Shown piece after piece: positions 22,701 to 31,107 of a DNA stretch of 39,469 nt. The notes beneath the pieces were generated by a model, which was not told where the DNA came from, searched no databases, and was given only the letters and a program-made list of their open reading frames with translations. The position numbers and the translations under genes are program-made. Position 1 is the stretch's first letter, and each line of letters begins with the position of its first letter. The stretch spans positions 1-39,469 of the forward strand of contig JAGWLV010000003.1 of NCBI GenBank assembly GCA_028864875.1, written 5' to 3'. This DNA comes from Patescibacteria group bacterium. GTDB taxonomy: Bacteria > Patescibacteriota > Minisyncoccia > Phycocordibacterales > SBAW01.

Positions 22701-23131
22701 ACAACGAGCGTGCCTGTGCCTGTACCTGTGCCGGTGCCGGTACCTGTGCCGGTGCCACTCTGGGAGCCAGAGCAGACCGCAGAGATGGCTGCGCGGGTCA
22801 AAGGACCGACGATGCCGATCGGAGACACGTTGTTTGCCTTTTGGAACTTGACTACCGCAGCGAACGTAAGGCCACCGAAGTAGGTGGACTCATTGCCGGG
22901 GGAGCCAACACCCGATGCAGAAACCTGAGTACCGGCGTTGGAGTTAAGGAACACCTGGAGGGCCTTAACGTCCGCGCCGCTCATACCCTTGGAGAGCGAG
23001 CGGGTGAGAGCCGGGCAGGCTGCCGCCGCGTGAGCGGGGGTAACAGCGAAGGCGCCTGCGAAAGCAACCACCGCAACTACACCTATGGCAACTGCAACCA
23101 GCTTTTGCGAACTGATGCTAATTGAATTCAT
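19778..23131 (-). CDS. Large secreted surface (possible S-layer) protein with N-terminal peptidoglycan-binding domain
   Basis: Signal peptide ending AHAAAA; LTRSLSKGMSGADVKALQVFLNSNAG...AAVVKFQKANNVSPIGIVGPLTRAAI (PG_binding_1-like); GT-repeat linker; long Thr/Ser/Gly-rich beta repeats. Confidence 0.85.
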   Translation of the reverse strand: MNSISISSQKLVAVAIGVVAVVAFAGAFAVTPAHAAAACPALTRSLSKGMSGADVKALQVFLNSNAGTQVSASGVGSPGNESTYFGGLTFAAVVKFQKANNVSPIGIVGPLTRAAISAVCSGSQSGTGTGTGTGTGTGTGTLVVAGGAQPANSLAPANATRVPFTTFTVTNNSSAAVTVNSVTVQRTGLGVDANFSGIVLVDSNGLQIGTAKTLNSNHQANLDGFTIAAGASMTFTVVGNMGAETGNSGQVVSLQVVAVNTSAAVSGSLPITGASQTMNTTLTLGSFSTTTSSYDPGAAQTKNIGDTGVRFSGLRFTSASAEDLRLYSLRWRQVGSASASDIANITTVVNGTSYPTTIDSTGRYYTTVFPGGILIGKGNSVDVYVQGDIVGTNSANRTVEMDIDKNTDVYFVGQTYGYGSTDLGCAGLQCTNQPWRAGYVTTINAGTATSISKATSVPAQNIAVNVNNQPLGGFVTNFRGEPVSVTGLKFSVSTSSTQLGRVTSISLVDENGLVVAGPIDNTTTATNDTTGSALTFSDTVTFPVGTHTYTFKGKIGTTAGNGSTVTIYVTPSAWTGVTGQVSGNTVSLSSIGVFSLNQMTVKAASLTVSMAATPVSQNIVAGGQGILFGNVQLDASQSGEDVRLSSIPLRFSNGTGLQTCQVWNGSTALNTGSNVPTSISSSAVNNFTLDNTLTVPKGTVLTLGAKCNTTSSASGTYTVSLNSSDTISATGVTSGSSVTVTNSANAGGTMTVGTGSLTVSVDASSPSYTVATAGTTGTTMSVLKFRAANEAITLNKLGLTLTGGSGTNTGSSTAQDLTQVYLYAGSGLNVAAGTLLGTAVITGTNISATSTLSTPVVLPKDTDATIVVKADLANQGTSQPGTPGNLVKVDPLNAEGSGQSSGLTIGAGLASTGANGVRVFKSYPTVALETGTNQLSANGIGDGRLMRFKVTASAGGPVGLSQFKFTLSTTSATVTAINMYGYTDAAYSQPISGVGTGGLVNSSSVAPTATAFTITPSSLIEVPAGGTYYFQVQGTVSGTAATYNVATTLSGDSAFLAIADQAATSTKLVNNSTATSNANFTWSPNSTTTAVAASNDWTDAFGIPGLPASGIVQNRTQ
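22703..22757. repeat. Imperfect 6-bp tandem repeat encoding a (Gly-Thr)n linker
   Basis: cctgtgcctgtacctgtgccggtgccggtacctgtgccggtgcc inside the surface protein gene. Confidence 0.85.
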
Positions 23132-23590
23132 AGCTAACTAAAATGCACTTATTTGTAATCACCAGTAATCGAACATCTACCTCCCAGGCCTTTTAAGAAG
23201 AGGCACCGGGGTTGGTAGCAAGAAGGGAGAAGGGTCGAGCGGCCATGCAACAAGAAAGGGACATCCCGAATTTCAGAGAGGAGTTGAACACACGATTAAT
23301 TGACGCCCATAAGCACCAAGGCTTACGGAGTCTTCATGAATGTGATTCGCTATTAAGTTTTCAATGAGCCAAAACGCCCCGTCCGCAGGGTTGTATCCCC
23401 GCAGGCGGCTAGCTACCATTATATGGGTACCCCTCTGGGCCTCCAAATAGTCGTGTGGATAACACAAGTAGGCCCAAAACGGGCTTTTCTTTAGGTATCT
23501 AAACGACCCCTAAAACCTACACAAAATAGCCCAGTGGCGCAAGCCTACTCTAGGAAAGGGTAAAGTCTATAATATTAATTAGAGGGGCCC

Positions 23591-24265
23591 TTATAGGGGG
23601 AGATAGAGGGTCCAGCGGCGCTCCCCCACCTTGCGCACAAGACGGGCCTCTATAAGAGTAGCGATCTCCCGCTGGAGCGTCTTTTCGCTACACCCGCGGA
23701 CCTCCCCCGCTATATCCTTAATGGACACGCTCTTATTCTTTCGGACAATGTCCAATATCTTCTTGGCCCTGTCGCTGAGGGCCTTCAGCCCGCTCGATTT
23801 GCCGGCGGCCTTTCCGACCTCGAGCGCCGGGAGTGTGGCGTGTTGCCCATCCGGCAGAGTCACCGAGAGGTCCGCCGTCGCCGCAAAGGGGCTCGGGTGG
23901 CTCCCTGCAACCAGCCGCTCGGCCACCTGTTCATATTCCCGCTGCAAAATAAGGACATTTTCCCTATCGATGAGCTGCGCGGCCTGGAGTACGCGGAGCT
24001 CCGAGAGGAGCGCGTAGATGTCGGAGAGCACGATGGCGGCATCTATCTCGCCTGCGGCAAGGTGGGCAATCTGGGAGGGCAGTGCCGCTGCGGCGCGCAT
24101 TACCTCGCCCACATCGGGGGTCATAACGGACAGGTGCGCAAGCACTTGTGCAATCTTGTCTGTCTTTAAATAGCACCAATACCAATCAAGACGTCCTTTA
24201 AAAAGTACTGAATGTAAAGAGAATTCGTGAAATTTTGCACCTCGCTCTGACATGTCTTTTATCAT
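23591..24265 (-). CDS. Winged-helix DNA-binding protein (DeoR-type HTH at C-terminus)
   Basis: LSDRAKKILDIVRKNKSVSIKDIAGEVRGCSEKTLQREIATLIEARLVRKVGERRWTLY. Start may be 24265 or 24253. Confidence 0.75.
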   Translation of the reverse strand: MIKDMSERGAKFHEFSLHSVLFKGRLDWYWCYLKTDKIAQVLAHLSVMTPDVGEVMRAAAALPSQIAHLAAGEIDAAIVLSDIYALLSELRVLQAAQLIDRENVLILQREYEQVAERLVAGSHPSPFAATADLSVTLPDGQHATLPALEVGKAAGKSSGLKALSDRAKKILDIVRKNKSVSIKDIAGEVRGCSEKTLQREIATLIEARLVRKVGERRWTLYLPL

Positions 24266-24286
24266 TATGTCCTTTAATGTCCTTTA
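24252..24286. repeat. Short direct repeats ATGTCYTTTA at the start of the HTH gene
   Basis: Copies at 24252-24261, 24267-24276, 24277-24286 (last two head-to-tail); related acgtccttta at 24191-24200. Confidence 0.7.
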
Positions 24287-24382
24287 AAATCTATAAGACA
24301 TTCTCTCGGACGTCATGGACGCCCGTAAGTATACACGAATCTGTGGAGTCAACCACTAGGAATGCCGTGATAAAATTGCGCA

Positions 24383-26578
24383 ATGGCGCGCAAGAAAGCC
24401 TCTAGTTTCGGCAATCCCCTCTCTGCCATACCCGCGGAGACAAGGCGCACCATACTTTCTATCGCCCTCACTGTGGCGGGGGTCTTTCTCACCCTGGCCG
24501 CCTTTGGGGCGGCGGGTATTGCGGGCTCAGACGCCTACCGGCTCTTTGCCGAGCTCCTCGGTGCCGGGTACTTCCTCGTGCCGGCGCTCTTTTTTGTCCT
24601 TGCAGCGGCCTTTTTTAAAGAGCGCGATGAGGGTGCCGAGAGTCCCGACTACCTCAAGCTCGTCGCGAGCATCTTTTTTATCATCTCGGGGCTCGGGTTT
24701 GTCGACATCGCGAGTGGACACGGCGGCATCGTCGGACATGCAATATCCGCGCCCATGGTCGCCTACTTCGACATCTACGCGGCGATGCTCATCTTGGGGG
24801 CAGTGCTTCTTGTGTCGCTCCTCCTCATTGTCGAAGGGCGCCTCTCCACCGCACCCTTTGTGGGGTTGTGGACCTTTGCGCGCGGGCTCTGGAGCCGCAC
24901 TACTCCCGCGTACGACCCGTTGAGTGCGTATGACGAGGCGCCCGCGGAAAACGAAGAAGAGTCTCAAGGGAAGGATGGCGAAGAAGAGGAATCTGAGTAC
25001 GAAGAAGATGACGAGGAGCCCGTCGCGCCCGCAAAGGCGCGCTCGGCCGCCGCGGCACTCAAGGCGCTCCTCGGACAGTACACTCCCCCGCCGCTCTCCT
25101 TGCTAGAGCGCGATCGCGGGCGCCCCGGCGTGGGCGACATTAAAGGCAACGCCAACATCATCAAGCGCACGCTACAAAACTTCGGCATCCAAATCGAGCT
25201 TGATGAAATTTCTATCGGGCCCTCGGTCACGCGCTACGCGATAAAACCGGCGGAAGGGGTGCGCCTCCAAAAAATCGTCGCACTCCAAAACAACCTCGAG
25301 TTGGCACTTGCCGCCCACCCGGTGCGCATCGAAGCGCCCATTCCGGGCAAGTCGCTCGTCGGCATTGAAGTGCCGAACTCAACCAAGGTGACCGTGGGCC
25401 TCGGCACCATTCTCGAGTCGCCCGACTTTGTGCAAAGCCACAAGCCGCTCGTGGTCGCCTTGGGCCGCGACATCGCGGGCGGGAGCCACTTTGCCAATGT
25501 CGCCCGGATGCCCCATGTGCTCATCGCGGGCGCGACCGGCTCGGGCAAGTCGGTCACCATCCACACGCTCATCACCAGTTTGCTGTACCGCTCTAGCCCC
25601 CAGCAATTGCGATTTATTATGATCGACCCCAAGCGCGTCGAGCTGACTCTCTACCGCAGCCTCCCCCACCTCTTAACGCCTGTTATCACCGACGCCAAGA
25701 AGGCCATTATGGCCTTGCGCTGGGCGGGCAAGGAAATGGAGCGGCGCTACAATATTCTTGAAGAGCACCGCGTGCGCGACGTCGAGTCCTACCACCAAAA
25801 TATTCTTGCCCCCAAGCTCAAAAAGCTCAAAGAGCGCGGGGCCGAGGAGGGCGCCGAAGTCCCTGAAGCGCTGCCCTACATCGTCGTCGTCATCGACGAG
25901 TTGGCCGACATTATGCAGAGCTTCCCGCGGGAACTCGAGGCCGCGGTGGTGCGGCTCGCGCAGATGAGCAGGGCGGTTGGCATCCACCTGGTGCTCTCCA
26001 CCCAGCGGCCGAGCGTCAACGTCATCACCGGACTCATCAAGGCCAACGTCCCCACCCGCATTGCGCTCCAGGTCGCGAGCCAGATAGACTCGCGCACCAT
26101 TTTGGACCAAGGCGGCGCGGAGAAGTTGCTCGGGAGCGGCGACATGCTCTACCTCTCGGGCGACATGAGCAAGCCGGTGCGCCTGCAGAGCGCGTTCATC
26201 AGCGAAAAGGAGGTGAAATCGGTTGTAGATTTTATCGCCAAGAACAACGAGCCTGAACTCCCGATAGAAATTGCGCCGGCGGCTGCGGGCAGCGACGGTG
26301 TCAGAGTCGGTTCAAACTTCGGCGGCGGGGGCGGCTTTGGCGATGAGGACGATGTCGACGACGACGTGTACCAAGCCGCGCGCGCTGCCGTTCTCGAGGC
26401 GGGCAAGGCTTCGACAAGCTACCTGCAGCGCAAACTGCGCATCGGCTACGCGCGCGCGGCGCGCATCATCGATCTCCTTGAAGAGCGCGGGGTCATAGGC
26501 CCCGGCGACGGCGCCAAGCCGCGCGAAATTTTAGATAAATCAGGGCCCCCCGAGCCCGCTGGCGAGGAAGAAGTGTAA
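24383..26578 (+). CDS. ftsK: DNA translocase FtsK/SpoIIIE
   Basis: N-terminal TM region; HVLIAGATGSGKSVTIHTLI Walker A; YIVVVIDELADIM Walker B; C-terminal gamma winged-helix. Confidence 0.95.
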   Translation: MARKKASSFGNPLSAIPAETRRTILSIALTVAGVFLTLAAFGAAGIAGSDAYRLFAELLGAGYFLVPALFFVLAAAFFKERDEGAESPDYLKLVASIFFIISGLGFVDIASGHGGIVGHAISAPMVAYFDIYAAMLILGAVLLVSLLLIVEGRLSTAPFVGLWTFARGLWSRTTPAYDPLSAYDEAPAENEEESQGKDGEEEESEYEEDDEEPVAPAKARSAAAALKALLGQYTPPPLSLLERDRGRPGVGDIKGNANIIKRTLQNFGIQIELDEISIGPSVTRYAIKPAEGVRLQKIVALQNNLELALAAHPVRIEAPIPGKSLVGIEVPNSTKVTVGLGTILESPDFVQSHKPLVVALGRDIAGGSHFANVARMPHVLIAGATGSGKSVTIHTLITSLLYRSSPQQLRFIMIDPKRVELTLYRSLPHLLTPVITDAKKAIMALRWAGKEMERRYNILEEHRVRDVESYHQNILAPKLKKLKERGAEEGAEVPEALPYIVVVIDELADIMQSFPRELEAAVVRLAQMSRAVGIHLVLSTQRPSVNVITGLIKANVPTRIALQVASQIDSRTILDQGGAEKLLGSGDMLYLSGDMSKPVRLQSAFISEKEVKSVVDFIAKNNEPELPIEIAPAAAGSDGVRVGSNFGGGGGFGDEDDVDDDVYQAARAAVLEAGKASTSYLQRKLRIGYARAARIIDLLEERGVIGPGDGAKPREILDKSGPPEPAGEEEV

Positions 26579-26620
26579 GTGCTAGAGTGTTTGCGGCTGA
26601 CAACAAAATGGGAGGCATCA

Positions 26621-27034
26621 ATGCTCTGCGACCTGGACAAAGTACAAGAACACGAAGCCGAGCAGCAGCGCTTGGTGGAAAGAATTGTCGATTCGCTCCA
26701 GCGGATAACCGAAGAAAATTACCGCATCATCTTCGGGCTGCACGCCAAGCGACTCCTCGAGGCACTCATCAACCAAAAGGCGCTCAACCCACACGTCGAT
26801 CTGCTGCTCTATACCAACGTGTGGAAACCGATTGAATTATTTACCTCCAATAAGACCGAGCGGCGGTATCTCTTACTGAAGGTGTTCGAGGGTGTCTTCG
26901 GTTCAGTGTCTTCCGGCATCGTGAGCGACTACCATAGCGAAGCGATGGGATTATCCCGCTCCGAGCCGCCACACGCTCAACCTGCGTCGGCGACTGCCAG
27001 TAACCCGCCAAACCCCGACCTCGGACTTCGTTGA
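26621..27034 (+). CDS. Hypothetical orphan protein (137 aa)
   Basis: ATGGGAGGCATCAATG strong SD; terminator 5 nt after the stop. Confidence 0.7.
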   Translation: MLCDLDKVQEHEAEQQRLVERIVDSLQRITEENYRIIFGLHAKRLLEALINQKALNPHVDLLLYTNVWKPIELFTSNKTERRYLLLKVFEGVFGSVSSGIVSDYHSEAMGLSRSEPPHAQPASATASNPPNPDLGLR

Positions 27035-27038
27035 CACA

Positions 27039-27067
27039 AACGCCGCCCATGACGGGGCGGCGTTTTC
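27039..27067 (+). terminator. Intrinsic terminator
   Basis: ACGCCGCCC-ATGACG-GGGCGGCGTTTTCC. Confidence 0.8.
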
Positions 27068-27083
27068 CTATATACTACTCCGC

Positions 27084-27431
27084 ATGCGCCGCGCGGTTAT
27101 CGTCCTCATTGCACTCCTTGTCGTCGGCTACGGCCTGTTTGAGGCGCGCAAACTTATTGAGGGCCCGGTCATCACCATAGACGCGCCCAAGGACGGCTCG
27201 GCCACTTCCTCGCCGCTTGTCGTGGTCGTCGGGAGCGCCCAAAATATAGCTTTTTTGAGCATCAACGACGCCCCCGCATACACAAATGAAGCGGGTCAAT
27301 TTGTGGAGAAATTTGCCCCGCCCGCGGGGTATACTACAGTGACGGTTGCGGCGGTAGACCGCTTTGGCCGCCGGGCGCTCCGGACCATCACTATTAACGT
27401 TGTTAAGTACTGCTTTGAAACGCATGGCTAA
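27084..27431 (+). CDS. Membrane-anchored protein with Ig-like domain
   Basis: N-terminal [69 protein letters not shown]. Confidence 0.75.
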   Translation: MRRAVIVLIALLVVGYGLFEARKLIEGPVITIDAPKDGSATSSPLVVVVGSAQNIAFLSINDAPAYTNEAGQFVEKFAPPAGYTTVTVAAVDRFGRRALRTITINVVKYCFETHG

Positions 27432-28503
27432 AGTTGCCGAAAAAAAGTCCGCCAAGGGCGGGTCCGCCTCCGGCGGAAAAGAGTCCGCCGCCATCGACGC
27501 GGCAATACGGGAAATAAAGACCAAGTTCGGCGAGGAAGCAATCATGAAGTTGGGTGAGGCACCCAAGGTCAACATCGACGTCATCCCCTCCGGCTCGGTG
27601 GGGCTCGATTGGGCGCTCGGCATCGGCGGGTACCCGCGCGGGCGCATCATTGAAATTTTTGGTCCTGAATCCTCGGGCAAGACCACACTCACGCTCCACG
27701 CGATTTCCGAAGCGCAGAAAAAGGGCGGCGTGTGTGCCTTCATCGATGCGGAGCACGCGCTCGACCCGGAGTACGCGCGCAAAATCGGCGTCAAGCTCGA
27801 TGAACTTTTGGTCAGCCAGCCCGACACCGGCGAGCAGGCGCTCGAAATCGTCGAGAGTTTGGTGCGCAGCGGCAAAATTGACCTCATTGTCGTCGACTCG
27901 GTGGCGGCGCTCACCCCCAAGGACGAAATCGAGGGCGATATGGGCCAGAGCCACGTCGGCAAGCAGGCACGCCTCATGTCCCAAGCCCTGCGCAAACTCA
28001 CGGCTATTGTCGCCAAGTCGAAGACCATCGTCGTCTTCATCAACCAAATCCGCATGCAAATAGGCGTCATGTTCGGCAACCCGGAGACGACAACCGGCGG
28101 CAAGGCGCTCAAGTTTTACACATCGGTGCGCCTCGACATCCGCCGCATCGCACAAATCAAAAAAGGCGAGGAGGTCGTGGGCGGCCGCCACAGGGTCAAG
28201 GTGGTCAAGAATAAAGTCGCGGCACCCTTCCGCTCGGTGGAGTTTGATCTCATGTACAACGAGGGGGTGAGCCGCGAGGGCGAGCTTATTGCGCTCGGCG
28301 AAAAGCTCGGCATCATAACAAAGAGCGGCACGAGCTACGCGTGGGGGGAGGAAAAGCTCGGCCGCGGCTACGACGCGACGCGCACGTACCTGCGGGAGAA
28401 TAAAAAGGTTGCCAACGAAGTGCTCAAAGAAATCCGCGCCCGGCTCAGCGAAGTTGCGGTTGCGGGCGCCAAGGTCAGCGGAGCGGAGGACGAAGGCGGG
28501 TAA
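27424..28503 (+). CDS. recA: Recombinase RecA
   Basis: [15 protein letters not shown] Walker [39 protein letters not shown]. Start reassigned to MAKVAEKK; overlaps the upstream gene by 8 nt. Confidence 0.97.
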   Translation: MAKVAEKKSAKGGSASGGKESAAIDAAIREIKTKFGEEAIMKLGEAPKVNIDVIPSGSVGLDWALGIGGYPRGRIIEIFGPESSGKTTLTLHAISEAQKKGGVCAFIDAEHALDPEYARKIGVKLDELLVSQPDTGEQALEIVESLVRSGKIDLIVVDSVAALTPKDEIEGDMGQSHVGKQARLMSQALRKLTAIVAKSKTIVVFINQIRMQIGVMFGNPETTTGGKALKFYTSVRLDIRRIAQIKKGEEVVGGRHRVKVVKNKVAAPFRSVEFDLMYNEGVSREGELIALGEKLGIITKSGTSYAWGEEKLGRGYDATRTYLRENKKVANEVLKEIRARLSEVAVAGAKVSGAEDEGG

Positions 28504-28504
28504 C

Positions 28505-28687
28505 CTAGTGTTGCGCGGTTGAAGGCGCGGTCCCTGTGGCCATATTGGCGGCCGTGCTCTGATTGTACGTGGGAGACAGGGTGAGAGTGGCGGGCGAACC
28601 TTGCCCCAACCACATCGCCGCGGCCAGCAGCACGACCATCACAAAAAACAGTACGAGCAGGTTGCGGGAGGAGTGCGCCGGGTGCAT
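28505..28687 (-). CDS. Hypothetical 60-aa single-TM protein
   Basis: MHPAHSSRNLLVLFFVMVVLLAAAMWLGQGS; follows 28706-29026 on the same strand. Confidence 0.55.
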   Translation of the reverse strand: MHPAHSSRNLLVLFFVMVVLLAAAMWLGQGSPATLTLSPTYNQSTAANMATGTAPSTAQH

Positions 28688-28705
28688 GCCCTCCAGTATA
28701 AACGA

Positions 28706-29026
28706 CTAGTGCACGAGCGCGCCCCGCTGCGAGAGGCCGCGCACGGCATCGACCGCAAGCCAACACCCGGTAACCGCGATGGCCGCGAGAGTGAGTTGCA
28801 CCGAGGCGTGCGTATGCACCACCGCGTAGGTGAGAAACTGCCACGTGCCGCGCAGCCCCACCGCCTGCCAGTTGGCGAATACTTTGTGCACCCATGTGAG
28901 CTGCCACAGTGCAATGAGCCCGGCCGCAAGTACATAAAGTTTAAGCGCCGTCAGGCTCGCCGCTTTGCGTGCGGCGTACACGACCCCCACGCCCGCCATC
29001 ACCTGTTTTTCAATGCTTGATGCCAT
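28706..29026 (-). CDS. Hypothetical membrane protein downstream of the sigma factor
   Basis: Two to three hydrophobic segments; begins 13 nt after the sigma factor stop. Confidence 0.65.
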   Translation of the reverse strand: MASSIEKQVMAGVGVVYAARKAASLTALKLYVLAAGLIALWQLTWVHKVFANWQAVGLRGTWQFLTYAVVHTHASVQLTLAAIAVTGCWLAVDAVRGLSQRGALVH

Positions 29027-29039
29027 AACACTTTTGCAA

Positions 29040-29618
29040 CTACGGCTTAGCCTGTAAAGTTTCGTACACTTTGCGGAACTCGGCCTTGGCCCGGTGGACG
29101 CGCGTTTTGATGGCCCCGACCGATACGCCCGCCTCCCCCGCTATCTCCTCTTGGGTCTTCCCCTCTATAAAAAAGGCGTTCAATGCTGCAGCCAAGGGGC
29201 CCGGCATGCGCGAGAGTACCGAAGCAATCAAATCCTGCAGCTCGCGGCGCTCAAACTGTTGGAGATTTTTGTCGGGGATGAGCGCCCAAATCTCATCGTC
29301 GAGGCGCGCGGTCGAATCGCCGCGGCGCTTTGCCCGCGCGTAGTGCGTGAGCGCGGTGTTGATGAGGATGCGGTACCCCCAGGAGGAAAAGCTCGCGCCT
29401 TCCTGCTTTTTAAACTTACCCGCGTTGAGGTAGATCTTGGTGAAGGCTTCCTGCACCACGTCCTGTGCCGCGTCCTCGGCGCGCACAATAGAAAGCGCTT
29501 TGCGCATGAACGGGGCCTCGTACTTACGCACAATGAGCGCAAACAGTGACGGGTGCGAGGTGCAGAGCGCAAGGATATCCTCGTCACTGCGCTCTTTGGA
29601 GTCTTCAAGTAAACTCAT
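29040..29618 (-). CDS. ECF-type RNA polymerase sigma factor
   Basis: AQDVVQEAFTKIYLNAGKF region 2; FFIEGKTQEEIAGEAGVSVGAIKTRVHRAKAEFRK region 4. Start reassigned to MSLLEDSK. Confidence 0.9.
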   Translation of the reverse strand: MSLLEDSKERSDEDILALCTSHPSLFALIVRKYEAPFMRKALSIVRAEDAAQDVVQEAFTKIYLNAGKFKKQEGASFSSWGYRILINTALTHYARAKRRGDSTARLDDEIWALIPDKNLQQFERRELQDLIASVLSRMPGPLAAALNAFFIEGKTQEEIAGEAGVSVGAIKTRVHRAKAEFRKVYETLQAKP

Positions 29619-29681
29619 CCCCACAGCATATACACTCACACCCTTTGTAACAAGGGCCGCTCCGGCGAAGTTTCAAGAGAC

Positions 29682-30404
29682 TTAGTGGGTGGCCGGAGTC
29701 GAAGTGGCGGTCAAGCGTTTTATCTCATCCCCAATGCGCTGCAAGAGGGGCTTGAGCGCATCTGCAAAGTTCTGAGATGCACCTTCAAGGGCGGCTACTT
29801 TATTTTGAATGTCGCTGAGTTGCGCGCTTGTGGGCGTATCGCCGTAGAGGAGATCCTGGATAGCAGCCGCGTAGGTCGTGAGCGCCCCTCCGAGCGCCTG
29901 CCCCGCCGTGACGGTCGAGTTGGTTGTGGACTTGATTAAGGCATCGCTCGTTTTGACGTTGGCTTCCCCGAGCGCACTTATGTGGAGATTAAACTGCGCC
30001 GCAAGTGTGGAGTTGCGATTGGCCAATTGCCGCGCTTCGGTTATGAGGTCATAAAAGTCGGTGTAGCGGCACGAAAGTGTGAGTTGGTTGAGTTGATCGA
30101 GCACAGGGCCAAGTTGCGTGTTGACGTCGTTGAGCTGATAAGTGTCCCGCAAGACGTTATTAAACGCAAGGTAGTAATCCTCCGTCGCATCCTCTTTGGG
30201 GATGGGGAAGTATGCCTGCTGGCTCGATGTTGCTTGCGGAATAGACGCGGGCGCTTGCGGCGCTTGGTAGTGTGCAACCAAGAAATCCCGCAGCATGCGC
30301 TGCCCTTGCGGTGTCGTGCCCGCCCAATACAACACCCCGGCATCCAGAGCGGTGCTCAATACAAACACGAGAAGCGTGATACCTATGGTGCGTAAGATTC
30401 TCAT
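29682..30404 (-). CDS. Hypothetical exported/membrane-anchored protein
   Basis: N-terminal TM, long helical region. Confidence 0.7.
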   Translation of the reverse strand: MRILRTIGITLLVFVLSTALDAGVLYWAGTTPQGQRMLRDFLVAHYQAPQAPASIPQATSSQQAYFPIPKEDATEDYYLAFNNVLRDTYQLNDVNTQLGPVLDQLNQLTLSCRYTDFYDLITEARQLANRNSTLAAQFNLHISALGEANVKTSDALIKSTTNSTVTAGQALGGALTTYAAAIQDLLYGDTPTSAQLSDIQNKVAALEGASQNFADALKPLLQRIGDEIKRLTATSTPATH

Positions 30405-30477
30405 GTGTGTACAGCGCGGCTAGGCGAACTCATGTTGAGTATATACTTAAAAAAGACGGTGCTACACCGTTATCTAC

Positions 30478-31107
30478 ATGGCTCTCAAACAACCCAGAGG
30501 CAGATCGTCGGCCGCGGCAGTCATTGCTGTTGTCGTGTACGTTGTGCTGGCGGTGGCTACAGGAGGGTTTGGTGGTGTGGGTGCCTTATTATTTAGCGGC
30601 GAACTAGATGTATTGGGTATCGGTGCCCCACTAGGTCTGTGTGCTGCGGGGGTATTTTGGGGCTGCAGCAATAGTAAGCCTGCCTCCGCCGGCGGCTCAA
30701 GCCAGGTCCGGGTGGGCGCCGCGTGTACTTCGGCCTCTAACTCCTGCGGTATGACCAACTTGGGCTCTGTGGTCAATAACGGAAACGGCACAGGCTCGTG
30801 CAATGCCACCCCGCCGCCTAATAGCGCGTGTCCGCCGCCGGTCATAGGACGGAACTTCTATGCGAGTCCGGCGCCCGTCGGCCCGGGTATGTCGACGACT
30901 CTCACGTGGAGTGCGGCTAACGCGAGTGCATGCAAAATAGACGGCGACAACGGCTTTAGCAACGTAGGCGGGTCCTCGGGCTCAGTCTCGACCGGTCCCC
31001 TCGCATCGACGACGACCTTTACGCTCACGTGCCAAAACGGCGGCGGCGGGCCTGAAACCTCTGCGAGCGTCCGCGTCGCCGTCGACCCTCACTACCAGGA
31101 AATTTAG
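30478..31107 (+). CDS. Hypothetical membrane/surface protein with Ig-like C-terminal domain
   Basis: N-terminal hydrophobic helices; FYASPAPVGPGMSTTLTWSAANASACKIDGDNG...FTLTCQNGGG. Confidence 0.65.
   Translation: MALKQPRGRSSAAAVIAVVVYVVLAVATGGFGGVGALLFSGELDVLGIGAPLGLCAAGVFWGCSNSKPASAGGSSQVRVGAACTSASNSCGMTNLGSVVNNGNGTGSCNATPPPNSACPPPVIGRNFYASPAPVGPGMSTTLTWSAANASACKIDGDNGFSNVGGSSGSVSTGPLASTTTFTLTCQNGGGGPETSASVRVAVDPHYQEI

Noticed and set aside
22703-22757. 6-bp tandem repeat as a phase-variation switch
   Set aside because: Unit length is a multiple of 3, so slippage only alters linker length in frame; treated as a (GT)n linker.
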